Shown here piece by piece: positions 1 to 8,787 of a stretch of DNA of 64,000 nt (positions are counted from its first letter, which is position 1; every line of letters starts with the position of its first letter). The notes below the pieces were generated by a model, which saw nothing but the letters and a program-made list of their open reading frames with translations, did not search any database and was not told where the DNA came from. A program made the translations under genes and the position numbers. The stretch is from Accumulibacter sp. (GTDB lineage: Bacteria; Pseudomonadota; Gammaproteobacteria; Burkholderiales; Rhodocyclaceae). The stretch lies in assembly GCF_029255285.1 (NCBI RefSeq), contig NZ_JAPUVI010000098.1, forward strand, positions 78,394-142,393, in the 5' to 3' direction.

Positions 1-1
1 G

Positions 2-71
2 ACTTGCAAATCAAAAGTCACTTGCGTAGGGTGGCACAGAGACTTGTTATTTGCAAGTGTGAATTTGCAAA
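2..71. promoter_or_regulatory. Repeated TTGCAA operator candidate upstream of hxlR-type gene
   Basis: Three copies of the palindrome TTGCAA lie at 4-9, 51-56 and 65-70. The first two extend into a perfect 10-bp inverted repeat, ACTTGCAAAT (2-11) and ATTTGCAAGT (49-58). The local sequence is AT-rich against a GC-rich genome. HxlR-family regulators usually bind dyads in their own promoter and that of a divergent target gene. The target gene, if present, is off the left edge. Operator role is inferred; the repeats are seen directly. Confidence 0.6.
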
Positions 72-101
72 CATCACGATGCCGCGGTTAGAGTAAGCGC
101 C

Positions 102-503
102 GTGAACTCCGAAACCGATGAAAACTACCGTTCCCGATGTCCCCTGGCTTCCGCCCTGGACCTGCTGGGAGACAAGTGGACTCTGGTCATCGTTCGCGAC
201 ATGATCGTGGACAAGCGCCGGTTTGGCGACTTCCAATCGTCACCGGAAGGCATTCCCACCAACATACTTGCCAGTCGCTTGCGCCGCCTCGAAAAGCTGG
301 GCATTGTCGAGCGGCGCGTCTACCAGGAGAAACCGGTTCGTTACGAGTATTTCCTCACCCGAAAGGGGGCGGAGTTGCTGCCAGTGATTCAGCAACTCGT
401 CGTCTGGGCCTGTCGTCACATCCCTGGTCGATGGACGCCGGCGGCGAGGTTTCTCGCGGCGACGCCGGACGATTTGCTGAACGCTGACCGCCCGCCTTCC
501 TGA
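102..503 (+). CDS. HxlR-family winged-helix transcriptional regulator
   Basis: A 133-aa protein of the size usual for HxlR/MarR-like single-domain regulators. The N-terminal pattern Cys13-Pro followed by LLGDKWTLVIVRD is the family hallmark. The recognition region (about 50-70) reads IPTNILASRLRRLEKLGIV, and the wing (about 75-95) ends in YEYFLTRKGAELLPV. Cys13 is at the position where thiol-sensing members (YodB/HypR type) carry their redox cysteine, so quinone, aldehyde or oxidant sensing is possible but not shown. The start is GTG; no better ATG keeps the conserved N-terminus. It sits alone, preceded by the TTGCAA dyads, and points away from the coiled-coil gene that follows on the other strand. 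Confidence 0.9.
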   Translation: MNSETDENYRSRCPLASALDLLGDKWTLVIVRDMIVDKRRFGDFQSSPEGIPTNILASRLRRLEKLGIVERRVYQEKPVRYEYFLTRKGAELLPVIQQLVVWACRHIPGRWTPAARFLAATPDDLLNADRPPS

Positions 504-548
504 CCATGCCCAGCAGGCCGAGAAAGCCGATCGCGCGGCCGCCACGAC

Positions 549-1118
549 TTACTGACTAGCGGATTTCTTTGCCGCCCGCTCGGCGTCCTGTTTGGCCCGT
601 TTCTCGAGCTTGGCCTGGCGACGCGCTTCGTCCGCCGCCGCTTTCCGGCGCCCTTCCTCGGCCTGCCGAGCCTTGTCCGCCAGCTTCTTTTCGCGCTCGG
701 CCGCCTTCGCCGCTTCCTCGCTGCGATAACGCTCGGCGCTTTCTTTTTGCTCGGCTTCGCGCCGCGCCAGGTCGACCGCCCGCTGCGCTTCCTTGGCGGC
801 CAGTTCCTGCCTCTTGGCCTCGCGCTCGAACTCCCGTGCCGGCTGGTCGAGCCGGCGCGCTTCGACGATCGCCTCGGTATAGCGCTTCTTGGCCTCGATG
901 AGACAATCGTTGACTAGGAATTTGCGATAGCACCGGGCCTGCTCGTCCGTGTGCAGGCGCTCCGCCTCGGCGCGCATCGCTTCGGCCCGCGCGCGCTGCG
1001 CCGTCGCCTCTTCGAGCGTCTGTGGAACCTCCGGCGGCGGCGCCGCCTCGTCTCCGGCCACCGCCCCGGAGCACAGCAAGCACAGCGAAAACCCTCCCAG
1101 CCAACCGCTCACAGACAT
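549..1118 (-). CDS. Secreted Glu/Arg/Ala-rich coiled-coil protein of unknown function
   Basis: A 189-aa protein. The ATG at 1118 is preceded by AAGGAG at good spacing and begins a clear signal peptide (about 1-21, Cys in the hydrophobic core, ending AVAG). An in-frame upstream extension lacks a ribosome site and was dropped. After a short proline stretch the rest is charged heptad-like sequence rich in A, E, R and K, predicted as a long periplasmic coiled coil. Two cysteines sit in the motif C-Y-R-K-F-L-V-N-D-C about residue 60-70, spaced as if to form a disulfide or short hairpin. I recognise no enzymatic domain. TolA-like or scaffold roles are speculation. It is divergent from thrH. Confidence 0.75.
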   Translation of the reverse strand: MSVSGWLGGFSLCLLCSGAVAGDEAAPPPEVPQTLEEATAQRARAEAMRAEAERLHTDEQARCYRKFLVNDCLIEAKKRYTEAIVEARRLDQPAREFEREAKRQELAAKEAQRAVDLARREAEQKESAERYRSEEAAKAAEREKKLADKARQAEEGRRKAAADEARRQAKLEKRAKQDAERAAKKSASQ

Positions 1119-1289
1119 CAATTTCTCCTTACGCACCCGTCGGGCGTGCGAACCGAACACCCGTGCACTATATATCGCCGAGGCCGGCGTCTGGACATCC
1201 TCGCCAGCGCGCAAGTCGGGCCTTCTCGAACCGCTGGCCGCTCGTTCGCCGACCATCCTGTCGCTATCGAGGCCCCGGCGCAGGAGATT

Positions 1290-1298
1290 TGGTAGAAT
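1290..1298 (+). promoter_or_regulatory. Extended -10 promoter for thrH-purU
   Basis: TGGTAGAAT fits an extended -10 (TGn + TAGAAT) 39 bases upstream of the thrH GTG. No convincing -35 lies 17 bases upstream, as expected for an extended -10 promoter. TAGAAT recurs in front of other operons in this window (lptD, minD, dusB). Confidence 0.5.
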
Positions 1299-1336
1299 CG
1301 CCGCTTTAAGCCCAACACAGCTTCTGGGAGCCCGCC

Positions 1337-1966
1337 GTGCAAATCGTCTGCCTCGACCTCGAAGGCGTATTGGTCCCTGAAATCTGGATCGAGTTCGCCA
1401 CGCGCACCGGCATCCCCGAGTTACGCCTGACCACGCGCGACGAACCGGATTACGACAAGCTGATGAAGTATCGCCTGCGCCTGCTGGCTGACAAGGGTCT
1501 CGGGCTGCGCGACATCCAGCAGGTCATCGCCGAGATGGGCCCGCTCGACGGTGCGCGCTCCTTTGTTGACGAACTGCGTGAAGCCTACCAGTTGATCATT
1601 CTGTCGGATACCTTCTACGAGTTCGCCCACCCGCTGATGCGGCAGCTTGGCTGGCCGACGCTGTTCTGCCACAGTCTGGTCACCGACGCTGACGGCCGAC
1701 TGGTCAACTACCGACTGCGCATGCCCGATCAGAAGCGCGAGGCGGTGCGGCGATTGAAGGATCTGCAGTTTTCGGTCGTTGCGGCGGGCGATTCGTACAA
1801 CGACACGGCCATGCTCTCCGAGGCCCACGCGGGCATACTCTTTCACCCGCCCGAGAACGTCAGTCGTGAGTTCCCGCAGTTTCCAGTGACCCACACCTAT
1901 CCCGAACTGCGCGCGGCAATCGACCAGGCCTTTACTGCCCAACTGCGCCGGGCATCCGCCGGCTGA
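1337..1966 (+). CDS. thrH: ThrH: bifunctional phosphoserine phosphatase / homoserine phosphotransferase
   Basis: A 209-aa HAD-superfamily protein. Motif I is D7-L-E9-G-V, the ThrH variant of DxDGT, motif II is the SDTF segment, and motif IV is G151-D152-S-Y-N-D. In Pseudomonas, ThrH dephosphorylates phosphoserine and can pass the phosphate to homoserine, linking serine and threonine synthesis. Length matches the family (about 205 aa). The start is GTG after a weak purine stretch. The stop TGA overlaps the purU ATG by one base, so the two are translationally coupled. A conventional homoserine kinase (thrB) also lies in this window at 18.4 kb, so ThrH here may act mainly as a phosphoserine phosphatase. 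Confidence 0.9.
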   Translation: MQIVCLDLEGVLVPEIWIEFATRTGIPELRLTTRDEPDYDKLMKYRLRLLADKGLGLRDIQQVIAEMGPLDGARSFVDELREAYQLIILSDTFYEFAHPLMRQLGWPTLFCHSLVTDADGRLVNYRLRMPDQKREAVRRLKDLQFSVVAAGDSYNDTAMLSEAHAGILFHPPENVSREFPQFPVTHTYPELRAAIDQAFTAQLRRASAG

Positions 1967-2838
1967 TGCCAGTGCGACGCTTCTACACCTTGTCCGGATC
2001 CTGCCCGGATCAGGTCGGCATCATTGCGCGCGTCTCGGGCTTCATCGCTCAGCATCGCGGCTGGATCCTCGAATCGAGCTATCATGCCGACGACGGCAAC
2101 GGTGACCGTGATGGCCGCTACTTCATGCGCATGGAAGTGCGAGCCGATTCCCTACCCTTCCACCTGGCTGAGTTCCGCGAGCGCTTTCGGCCACTCGCCG
2201 ACGAACTGTCGATGACCTGGAAGATCAGTGATTCGGCGGTGAAACGGCGCGTCGTGATCATGGTCAGCAAGCAGGAGCATTGCCTCTACGATCTCCTTTC
2301 GCGCTGGCAATCCAAGGAACTCGATATCGAGATTTGCTGCGTCATCTCGAATCACGACTCCTTCAAGGCACTCGTGGAATGGCACGGCATCCCCTTCCAC
2401 CACGTGCCGGTCAACCCGGACAACAAGCCAGCCGCCTACGCCGAGATCCGCCGCATCTACGACGAAGTCAAGGGTGACACGATGGTGCTCGCGCGCTACA
2501 TGCAAATCCTGCCGCCCGACCTGTGCGACCGCTACCCCGGCCAGATGATCAACATTCACCATTCCTTTCTGCCGAGCTTCGTGGGTGCCCGCCCCTACCA
2601 CCAGGCCTACCAGCGCGGCGTCAAGCTGATCGGCGCCACCTGCCACTACGTCACCAGTGAGCTGGATCAGGGACCGATCATCGAGCAGGACGTGATTCGC
2701 ATCGACCACTCCGATTCGGTCGAAGACATGGTGCGCTACGGCAAGGACATCGAAAAGGCGGTTCTCGCGCGCGGCTTGCGTTACCACCTCGAAGACCGGG
2801 TGCTGGTGCACGCCAACAAGACCGTGATCTTCCGATGA
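1966..2838 (+). CDS. purU: Formyltetrahydrofolate deformylase PurU
   Basis: Hydrolyses 10-formyl-THF to THF and formate, balancing one-carbon pools and supplying formate for purine synthesis. The 290-aa protein has an N-terminal ACT domain (about 6-90, beginning SGSCPDQVGIIA) and a C-terminal formyltransferase-like catalytic domain (about 90-285). The catalytic loop INIHHSFLPSF and the later GPIIEQD supply the expected His and Asp; the usual Asn precedes the His. Length is typical. The ATG shares its A with the thrH stop. Coupling to thrH makes biochemical sense because serine is the main one-carbon donor. Confidence 0.94.
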   Translation: MPVRRFYTLSGSCPDQVGIIARVSGFIAQHRGWILESSYHADDGNGDRDGRYFMRMEVRADSLPFHLAEFRERFRPLADELSMTWKISDSAVKRRVVIMVSKQEHCLYDLLSRWQSKELDIEICCVISNHDSFKALVEWHGIPFHHVPVNPDNKPAAYAEIRRIYDEVKGDTMVLARYMQILPPDLCDRYPGQMINIHHSFLPSFVGARPYHQAYQRGVKLIGATCHYVTSELDQGPIIEQDVIRIDHSDSVEDMVRYGKDIEKAVLARGLRYHLEDRVLVHANKTVIFR

Positions 2839-2908
2839 AGCTCGACCGCGCCGCGCCCGAACACCGCCGCGCGGCCACCGCCGGTCGATCGGCCATAGTC
2901 GCCGCGGC

Positions 2909-4849
2909 ATGATCACCCTGCAGGGCGTCACCCTGCGCCGTGGCGGCAAGGCCCTGCTGGATGGGGCATCAGTGACCGTCAACCCGGGCGAAAAGGCGGG
3001 CCTCGTGGGCCGTAACGGAGCCGGCAAGACGACCCTGTTCGCGCTGCTCGACGGCAGCCTGCACGAAGACGCCGGAGAGTTCTCGCGCCCCGCGCACTGG
3101 CGCCTGGCGCAGGTCACGCAGGAAATGCCGTCCAGCGCCGACAGCGCGACCGACTTCGTGCTCGGCGGCGATACAGCGCTGCTCGCCGCGCAGGCCGAGC
3201 TGCGCCTGGCCGAAGCCGCCGGCGACGGCGAGCGACTGGCGCACGCCTACATGGTTTTGCACGACGCCGGCGCACACGATGCGCAGGCGCGCGCGCAGAC
3301 GCTGATCCTCGGCCTGGGTTTCAAACCGAGCGCCCTCGACCAACCGGTCGACAGCTTCTCGGGGGGCTGGCGAATGCGTCTGCAATTGGCGCGGGCGCTG
3401 ATGTGCCCGTCCGATCTTCTGCTGCTCGACGAGCCGACCAATCACCTCGACCTCGACGCTCTGGTTTGGCTCGAGTCCTGGCTCAAACGCTACGCGGGCA
3501 CCTTGCTGGTGATCAGCCACGATCGGGAGTTTCTCGACGCGGTCAGCACGGTGACGCTGCACCTGGAAAACGGCAAGCTGACGCGTTATGGCGGCAACTA
3601 CAGCGCCTTCGAGGAACTGCGCGCCCAGCAACTGGAACTGCAGCAGAACGCGTATCAGAAGCAGCAGGAGAAAATCGCCCACCTGCAGAGTTTCATTGTT
3701 CGCTTCAAGGCCAAGGCCACCAAGGCCAGACAGGCGCAGAGCCGGATCAAGGCGCTGGAAAGAATCGAGCGCCTGGCGCCGATACTGACCAGCGCCGACT
3801 TCAGTTTCGAGTTCCGTGAACCGGCCAGCCTGCCCAACCCGATGCTGGTCATGGAAGACACCTCCTTCGGCTATCCGCCACCAGCGGACGCTCCGGCCGG
3901 TACGCCGCCGACCGTGATCGTCCGCCAAGTCAGGCGGTCGGTACTGGCCGGTCAGCGGATCGGTATCCTTGGCGCCAACGGCCAGGGCAAGTCGACGCTG
4001 GTCAAGACGATCGCGCGCGTCCTGACTTGCACCGCTGGCGTCATCCACGCGGGACGTGGCCTCAACATCGGCTACTTCGCGCAACAGGAACTGGACGTCC
4101 TGCGCCCGGCCGAAACCCCGCTCGAACACCTGCTGCGCCTGGCCAGGGAAGGCGCGGCGAACGGACAAAGCGACCGCGAGCAGGACTTGCGCACCTTCCT
4201 TGGCACGTTCAACTTCAGCGGCGAAATGGTCAAGCAGCCGGTCGGCACGATGAGCGGCGGCGAGAAGGCACGTCTCGTACTGTGTATGATCGTCTGGCAG
4301 CGTCCCAACCTGTTGCTGCTCGACGAACCCACCAACCATCTCGATCTCGCCACTCGTGAAGCGCTATCGATGGCGCTCAACGAATTCGAAGGAAGCGTCA
4401 TGCTCGTCAGTCACGATCGGGCGCTCTTGCGCTCGGTATGCGACGAATTCTGGTTGGTGGCGCGTGGCGGCGTGGAGGACTTCGCCGGCGACCTCGACGA
4501 CTACCAGCGCTACCTGCTCGACGAAGCCAGACGCAACCGCGAAAGCCTCAGAGAAACGACGAAGGGCGCCAGGCAGCCGGCGCGGTCGGACGCCGCCGGC
4601 GAAGGAAAAAAGACGCCCGGGAACCTCAAGGCACTGCAACGCGACCAAGGCAGGATCGAGCAGGATCTGCTCGAGTTGCAAAAGGAGCAGCACTCTCTCG
4701 AAGCCCGCTTGTCCACCGTGCTGTCGCCTCACGATCTGGCGGCGACCGGCAGGCGGCTGAAGCAGATTGCTGAAGAGCTGGCAACGCTCGAGGATCGCTG
4801 GCTGGCCCTCTCGGATCAAATCGACCTGGCGGGCCCGCTTTCGTCCTGA
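2909..4849 (+). CDS. ABC-F family ATP-binding protein (YheS-like)
   Basis: A 646-aa soluble tandem ATPase without membrane segments, typical of ABC-F translation factors. Domain 1 has Walker A GRNGAGKTT (about 35), signature FSGGWRMRLQLARA and Walker B LLLLDEPTNHLDLD. An inter-domain linker with charged helices (about 230-290) would be the P-site-tRNA interaction motif. Domain 2 has Walker A GANGQGKST, signature MSGGEKARLVL and Walker B LLLLDEPTNHLDL. A C-terminal coiled coil (about 540-640) follows. This layout fits YheS better than EttA, which lacks the C-terminal coil. Family members act on ribosomes; the exact role of YheS-type proteins is only partly known. It is separated from purU by 70 bases. 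Confidence 0.88.
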   Translation: MITLQGVTLRRGGKALLDGASVTVNPGEKAGLVGRNGAGKTTLFALLDGSLHEDAGEFSRPAHWRLAQVTQEMPSSADSATDFVLGGDTALLAAQAELRLAEAAGDGERLAHAYMVLHDAGAHDAQARAQTLILGLGFKPSALDQPVDSFSGGWRMRLQLARALMCPSDLLLLDEPTNHLDLDALVWLESWLKRYAGTLLVISHDREFLDAVSTVTLHLENGKLTRYGGNYSAFEELRAQQLELQQNAYQKQQEKIAHLQSFIVRFKAKATKARQAQSRIKALERIERLAPILTSADFSFEFREPASLPNPMLVMEDTSFGYPPPADAPAGTPPTVIVRQVRRSVLAGQRIGILGANGQGKSTLVKTIARVLTCTAGVIHAGRGLNIGYFAQQELDVLRPAETPLEHLLRLAREGAANGQSDREQDLRTFLGTFNFSGEMVKQPVGTMSGGEKARLVLCMIVWQRPNLLLLDEPTNHLDLATREALSMALNEFEGSVMLVSHDRALLRSVCDEFWLVARGGVEDFAGDLDDYQRYLLDEARRNRESLRETTKGARQPARSDAAGEGKKTPGNLKALQRDQGRIEQDLLELQKEQHSLEARLSTVLSPHDLAATGRRLKQIAEELATLEDRWLALSDQIDLAGPLSS

Positions 4850-4882
4850 CCGGCAAGCCGACGACCATGGATGGAGAAAGGA

Positions 4883-5302
4883 ATGAAATTTGAGTTGGCC
4901 GAGTGGTCATCGAAAATCGAAGTCGGCTTGCCGACAATCGATGCGCAGCACCGGCAACTGTTTGAACTGGCCGCCACCTTCGCGGGCAACGGCGAACACA
5001 TCAGGGTGCTGAAATCACTCGCGATGTTGACCGAATACGTCAAGGTGCATCTGCGCGAAGAAGAAGAGATGATGGCCGCCTGTCACTACCCCGGCCTGGA
5101 AGCACATAAGCGCCTGCACGCGGAGTTCCGCCGCATGCTCATCGAACTGCTCGAGAACGCCAAGCAGATGACGCTGGACGAGATCGCCGAGAAAGTCCAC
5201 TTTCTGATCAACGGCTGGTTCTACAACCACATCCTGATCGCCGATTTCGCCTATGTGCCCAGCGTCAAAGCCGCTCGTGGTACCGCCGCGCAAGCCGAGT
5301 GA
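4883..5302 (+). CDS. Bacteriohemerythrin
   Basis: A single-domain O2-binding di-iron protein of 139 aa. All seven ligands are visible: H23, H56, E60, H75, H79, H116 and D121, in the family motifs DAQHRQLF, HLREEE, H-x3-H and WFYNHILIAD. I chose the ATG at 4883 because GGAG lies six bases upstream, whereas the in-frame ATG at 4871 has no ribosome site. Likely roles are O2 storage, delivery or sensing under microaerobic conditions. It stands alone between the ABC-F gene and the convergent polA. Confidence 0.93.
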   Translation: MKFELAEWSSKIEVGLPTIDAQHRQLFELAATFAGNGEHIRVLKSLAMLTEYVKVHLREEEEMMAACHYPGLEAHKRLHAEFRRMLIELLENAKQMTLDEIAEKVHFLINGWFYNHILIADFAYVPSVKAARGTAAQAE

Positions 5303-5494
5303 GAGGCCGGGGACAGTTTCCAAACGCGGCTCCACAATGCTGACTCGACCGCCCACTCGCCAGTCAGCACGCCGGCCGCGGACGTAACCCCGACGACGAT
5401 TCAGCCTCTCCCCTTGCTTCCCCCGTGGCTGCGCGGTCGGAGCGCACCCGAAGCGCGCCGCAGGCCGGCGCGCGGCATTCCGCCATCGAAGGGC

Positions 5495-8257
5495 TCAATG
5501 CGCCTCGTCCCAATTGGCACCGACACCGACATCGACCACCAAAGGCACGCGCAATCCGGCGAACTCGGTCATCAGCCGGGGCAACGCGCTACGTACCGCC
5601 GGCAACTCGTCGTCCGGCACTTCGAGCACCAATTCGTCGTGCACCTGCAGCAAGAGGCGGCTGCGCCGGCACTCGGCGTCCAGCCAGCCTTGCACGGCAA
5701 TCATCGCCGACTTGATCAGATCGGCCGCCGAACCCTGCATCGGGGCGTTGATCGCCGCCCGTTCGGCGCCCTGGCGGCGGCCAGCCTGACTCGAGCGAAT
5801 TTCCGGCAGCCACAGCCGGCGGCCGAAAACCGTCTCGACGTAACCCCTGGCCTTGGCCGTCTCGCGCGTCGTCGCCATATAGCGCGCCACGCCGGGGTAA
5901 CGGGCAAAATAGCGCTCGATGTAGGCTTGTGCGGCGCTGCGTTCGAGAGCCAGTTCGCGCGCCAGGCCGAAGGCGCTCATGCCGTAGATCAGTCCAAAGT
6001 TGATGACCTTGGCGACGCGCCGCTGGTCGGGACCGACCTCGTCGGGCCGGACGCCGAAGATCTCCGCCGCCGTCGCCCGATGCACGTCCTCGCCCTGCGC
6101 AAAGGCTTCGAGCAGACGTGGGTCCTGCGACAGGTGGGCCATGATCCGCAGTTCGATCTGCGAATAGTCGGCCGAGACGAGCGAACTGCCGGGCGGCGCG
6201 ATGAAGGCGGCGCGGATGCGCCGGCCTTCGGCCGTGCGTACCGGAATGTTCTGCAGGTTCGGGTCGCTCGACGCCAATCGGCCGGTGACCGCCACCGCCT
6301 GCGCGTAGCTAGTGTGTACGCGCCCGGTGGCGCTGTTGACCATCTTGGGCAGTTTGTCGGTATAGGTGCCTTTGAGCTTGGCGAGTTGCCGGGATTCGAG
6401 CAGGATTTTCGGCAACGGGTAGTCGAGTGCCAGTTCGGAGAGCACCTCCTCGTCGGTCGACGGCGTTCCCGACGGCGTCTTCTTCTTCACCGGCAGGCCG
6501 AGCTTGTCGAACAGGATCTCCGCCAGTTGTTTCGGCGAGTTCACGTTGAACGGCTGGCCGGCGGCAGAGTGCGCAAGTTGCTCGAGTTCGAGCAGCCGCC
6601 TGCCGATTTCGTGACTCTGACGGTTCAGGCGTGCGCTGTCGATCAGCACCCCGTGACGCTCCATGCGGAACAAAATATCGCGCACCGGCATTTCGATCGC
6701 CTCATAAACACGCGCCAACCCGGTGTCCGAGCGGATCTGCGGATAAAGCACCGTGTGCAAACGCAGGCAGAGGTCGGCGTCTTCGGCCGCGTAGTCGGCG
6801 GCCTGGTCGATCGCCACCTGGTCGAAGCCGATCTGATTCGCCCCCTTGCCGCACAGCGTTTCGTAAGCGATGGTCGACAGGCCGAGGTGGCGCGCCGCCA
6901 ATTGCCCGAGATCATGGCCGCGCGCGCCATCCTTGCCGGATTCGAGCACGTAGGATTGCAGCAGCGTATCGTGCCGGACACCGGCCAGCGCGATGCCGTG
7001 GTTGGCCAGGACGTGCTGATCGTATTTCAGGTGCTGACCGATCTTGGCGTGACCGGGCGATTCCAGCCACGGCTTCAGACGCGCCAGCACTGGGTCGCGC
7101 GGCAGTTGTACCGGCACTCCGGGGTAATCGTGCGCGAGCGGCAGATAGGCCGCCTCACCTGGCGCGACAGCGAGCGACAGGCCGACGATACGCGCCGCCA
7201 GCGGATCGAGACTGGTCGTTTCCGTATCGAGGGCGGTCAGCGCGGCCCCCTCGATCTTGCGCAGCCAGCCGTCGAAGGTTGGCCAATCGACGATCGTCTC
7301 GTAGGCCGCCCGGTGCGTGCCACCCGGCGGCACGCCCGAGTGGACGGCCGGCAAGCCGGCGCTCTCGGCCGCCATGGCAGGCCGCGCGCCAGCGGCCGAC
7401 TCCGCGGCCTGCACGTCGCGCCGCCAGGATTGCATCTCGTAGCGCGTAAAGAGCTCGACCAGGCGCTCGCGGTCGACTGGACGAGGCGTCAGGTCGGTCA
7501 GCGCGAACGGCAACTCGAGATCGCAGCGCACGCTCAACAAGCGCTTCGCCAAAGGCAGGAAATCGAGCGACCGGCGAAGATTCTCGCCAACCACGCCAGC
7601 CATCGACGGCGCGGCGGCGATCAGCCCGTCGAGCGAGCCGTATTGGCTCAGCCACTTGACGGCGGTCTTCGGCCCCACCTTGTCGACCCCCGGAACGTTG
7701 TCGACCGCGTCCCCGACGAGCGCCAGATAGTCGACGATGCGCTCCGGCGGCACGCCGAACTTGGCGCATACGCCGGCCTCGTCTAGCGCCTCGTTGCTCA
7801 TCGTATTGATCAACCTGACTCGCGGGCCGACGAGTTGCGCCAGATCCTTGTCGCCGGTAGACACCACCACCTCGACGCCGGCCGCCGCGGCCTGCCTGGC
7901 CAGCGTGCCGATGACGTCGTCGGCCTCGACGCCGTCGATGATCACCACGGGCCAACCGAGAGCCGCGATGGCGATGTTCAGCGGTTCGATCTGGCGCGCC
8001 ATGTCGTCAGGCATCGGCGGCCGCTTGGCCTTGTACTCCGGATACCAGTCGTCGCGGAAGGTTCTTCCCTTGGCGTCGAAGACGCACGCCTTGTAAGCCA
8101 CACTCGCCGCCTGGTAGTCGCTTTCCAGGCGGCGCAGCATGTTCAGGACGCCATGCAGCGCGCCGGTCGGCTCGCCCGTCGTCGTGCGCAGATCGGGTAG
8201 CGCATAGAAGGCACGGTAAAGATAGGACGATCCATCAACCAGCAGCAGAGTAGGCAT
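5495..8257 (-). CDS. polA: DNA polymerase I
   Basis: A 920-aa family A polymerase for Okazaki fragment processing and repair. It has a 5'-3' nuclease (about 1-290, starting LLLVDGSSYLYRAF), a 3'-5' exonuclease (about 330-510) and a polymerase domain (about 540-920). The proofreading site keeps the D-x-E pair (LDTETTSLD, about 342), so that domain appears active. Polymerase motifs A (DYSQIELR, about 694), B (RRVAKVINFGLIYG, about 750) and C (VHDELVLEV, about 872) are intact. The ATG at 8257 matches the family N-terminus. Neither it nor an upstream in-frame ATG has a good Shine-Dalgarno sequence. It is transcribed away from the accessory island. Confidence 0.96.
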   Translation of the reverse strand: MPTLLLVDGSSYLYRAFYALPDLRTTTGEPTGALHGVLNMLRRLESDYQAASVAYKACVFDAKGRTFRDDWYPEYKAKRPPMPDDMARQIEPLNIAIAALGWPVVIIDGVEADDVIGTLARQAAAAGVEVVVSTGDKDLAQLVGPRVRLINTMSNEALDEAGVCAKFGVPPERIVDYLALVGDAVDNVPGVDKVGPKTAVKWLSQYGSLDGLIAAAPSMAGVVGENLRRSLDFLPLAKRLLSVRCDLELPFALTDLTPRPVDRERLVELFTRYEMQSWRRDVQAAESAAGARPAMAAESAGLPAVHSGVPPGGTHRAAYETIVDWPTFDGWLRKIEGAALTALDTETTSLDPLAARIVGLSLAVAPGEAAYLPLAHDYPGVPVQLPRDPVLARLKPWLESPGHAKIGQHLKYDQHVLANHGIALAGVRHDTLLQSYVLESGKDGARGHDLGQLAARHLGLSTIAYETLCGKGANQIGFDQVAIDQAADYAAEDADLCLRLHTVLYPQIRSDTGLARVYEAIEMPVRDILFRMERHGVLIDSARLNRQSHEIGRRLLELEQLAHSAAGQPFNVNSPKQLAEILFDKLGLPVKKKTPSGTPSTDEEVLSELALDYPLPKILLESRQLAKLKGTYTDKLPKMVNSATGRVHTSYAQAVAVTGRLASSDPNLQNIPVRTAEGRRIRAAFIAPPGSSLVSADYSQIELRIMAHLSQDPRLLEAFAQGEDVHRATAAEIFGVRPDEVGPDQRRVAKVINFGLIYGMSAFGLARELALERSAAQAYIERYFARYPGVARYMATTRETAKARGYVETVFGRRLWLPEIRSSQAGRRQGAERAAINAPMQGSAADLIKSAMIAVQGWLDAECRRSRLLLQVHDELVLEVPDDELPAVRSALPRLMTEFAGLRVPLVVDVGVGANWDEAH

Positions 8258-8387
8258 CGGCAGGCAGGACAAGGAGGAAAGGAAACTTGCGCACCAGACC
8301 GCCGGGGCCCGGCCCGGCGCGGCCATGCCCTGGGTGCTGGCGAATCCCTGGCATTATGGCAGAGTTCGTCCCCCGACCACGCGTTGG

Positions 8388-8462
8388 CCGAGTGCCCATG
8401 GCGTCGATCATGACGTGGCCGCCTGCCGGGGCCAAGCTCACCAGCAGATCGGGAATGGCGTG
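8388..8462 (-). pseudogene. ISAs1-family transposase remnant
   Basis: About 25 codons on the minus strand read HAIPDLL...GGHVMIDAMGTR. This resembles the conserved IPELL...G-VTIDAMG-Q block around the catalytic Asp of ISAs1-family transposases. Similarity stops at both ends, no terminal repeats were found, and the fragment abuts the decayed antitoxin gene. Assignment rests on a short motif recalled from the family, so it is moderately sure. Confidence 0.5.
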
Positions 8463-8481
8463 ACGTGGTCTAGAGCGCAGC

Positions 8482-8787
8482 AACATCGACAGGATTCTTG
8501 AGACTGCCCACGAGACGGCCGGCGGACGGCACCAGGCCGGCGTGAGGGATCAAAACACGATGCGGGAACTCGACCGCCTGCGCCTGCCGCCCGTGGCGCC
8601 CCTCGCGCCGGAGCAGATCGAGCCAATCCGCGAAGCCGCGCGGGTCAGCCAGGCGGTGTTCGCCCGCCTTCCGAACACCCGCCTTTCGACGGTGCGGAAG
8701 TGGAAAATCGGCCAGCAGCGGCCCACGGGCACGGCCCTCGAGCGCTTGCCCTTGGTGCAGGAGCGCGGCCAGGAAATCGTCGCCTGA
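8482..8787 (+). pseudogene. Decayed XRE-family (YiaG/HigA-like) antitoxin gene
   Basis: The C-terminal part resembles XRE antitoxins of the COG2944 type: TMRELDRL-LPPV, then VSQAVFARL, then the helix-turn-helix STVRKWKIGQQRPTGTALERL. Homology appears to run in frame upstream of the only usable start (GTG 8542): NIDRILETAHET...HQAGV matches the usual N-terminus but has no start codon, and a TGA lies at 8461. Helix residues also look worn (LPNT and KWKIG where LNTS and KWEQG are usual). No toxin gene is adjacent. Translation from GTG 8542 would give an 81-aa truncated protein; I judge it a pseudogene. Confidence 0.6.

Noticed and set aside
4871-4882. Upstream ATG for bacteriohemerythrin adding four residues
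   Set aside because: No Shine-Dalgarno sequence before it; the ATG at 4883 has GGAG six bases upstream.
5414-7786. A 790-codon plus-strand frame over polA
   Set aside because: Antisense shadow of a clear DNA polymerase I; Arg/His/Gln-rich translation without any family resemblance.
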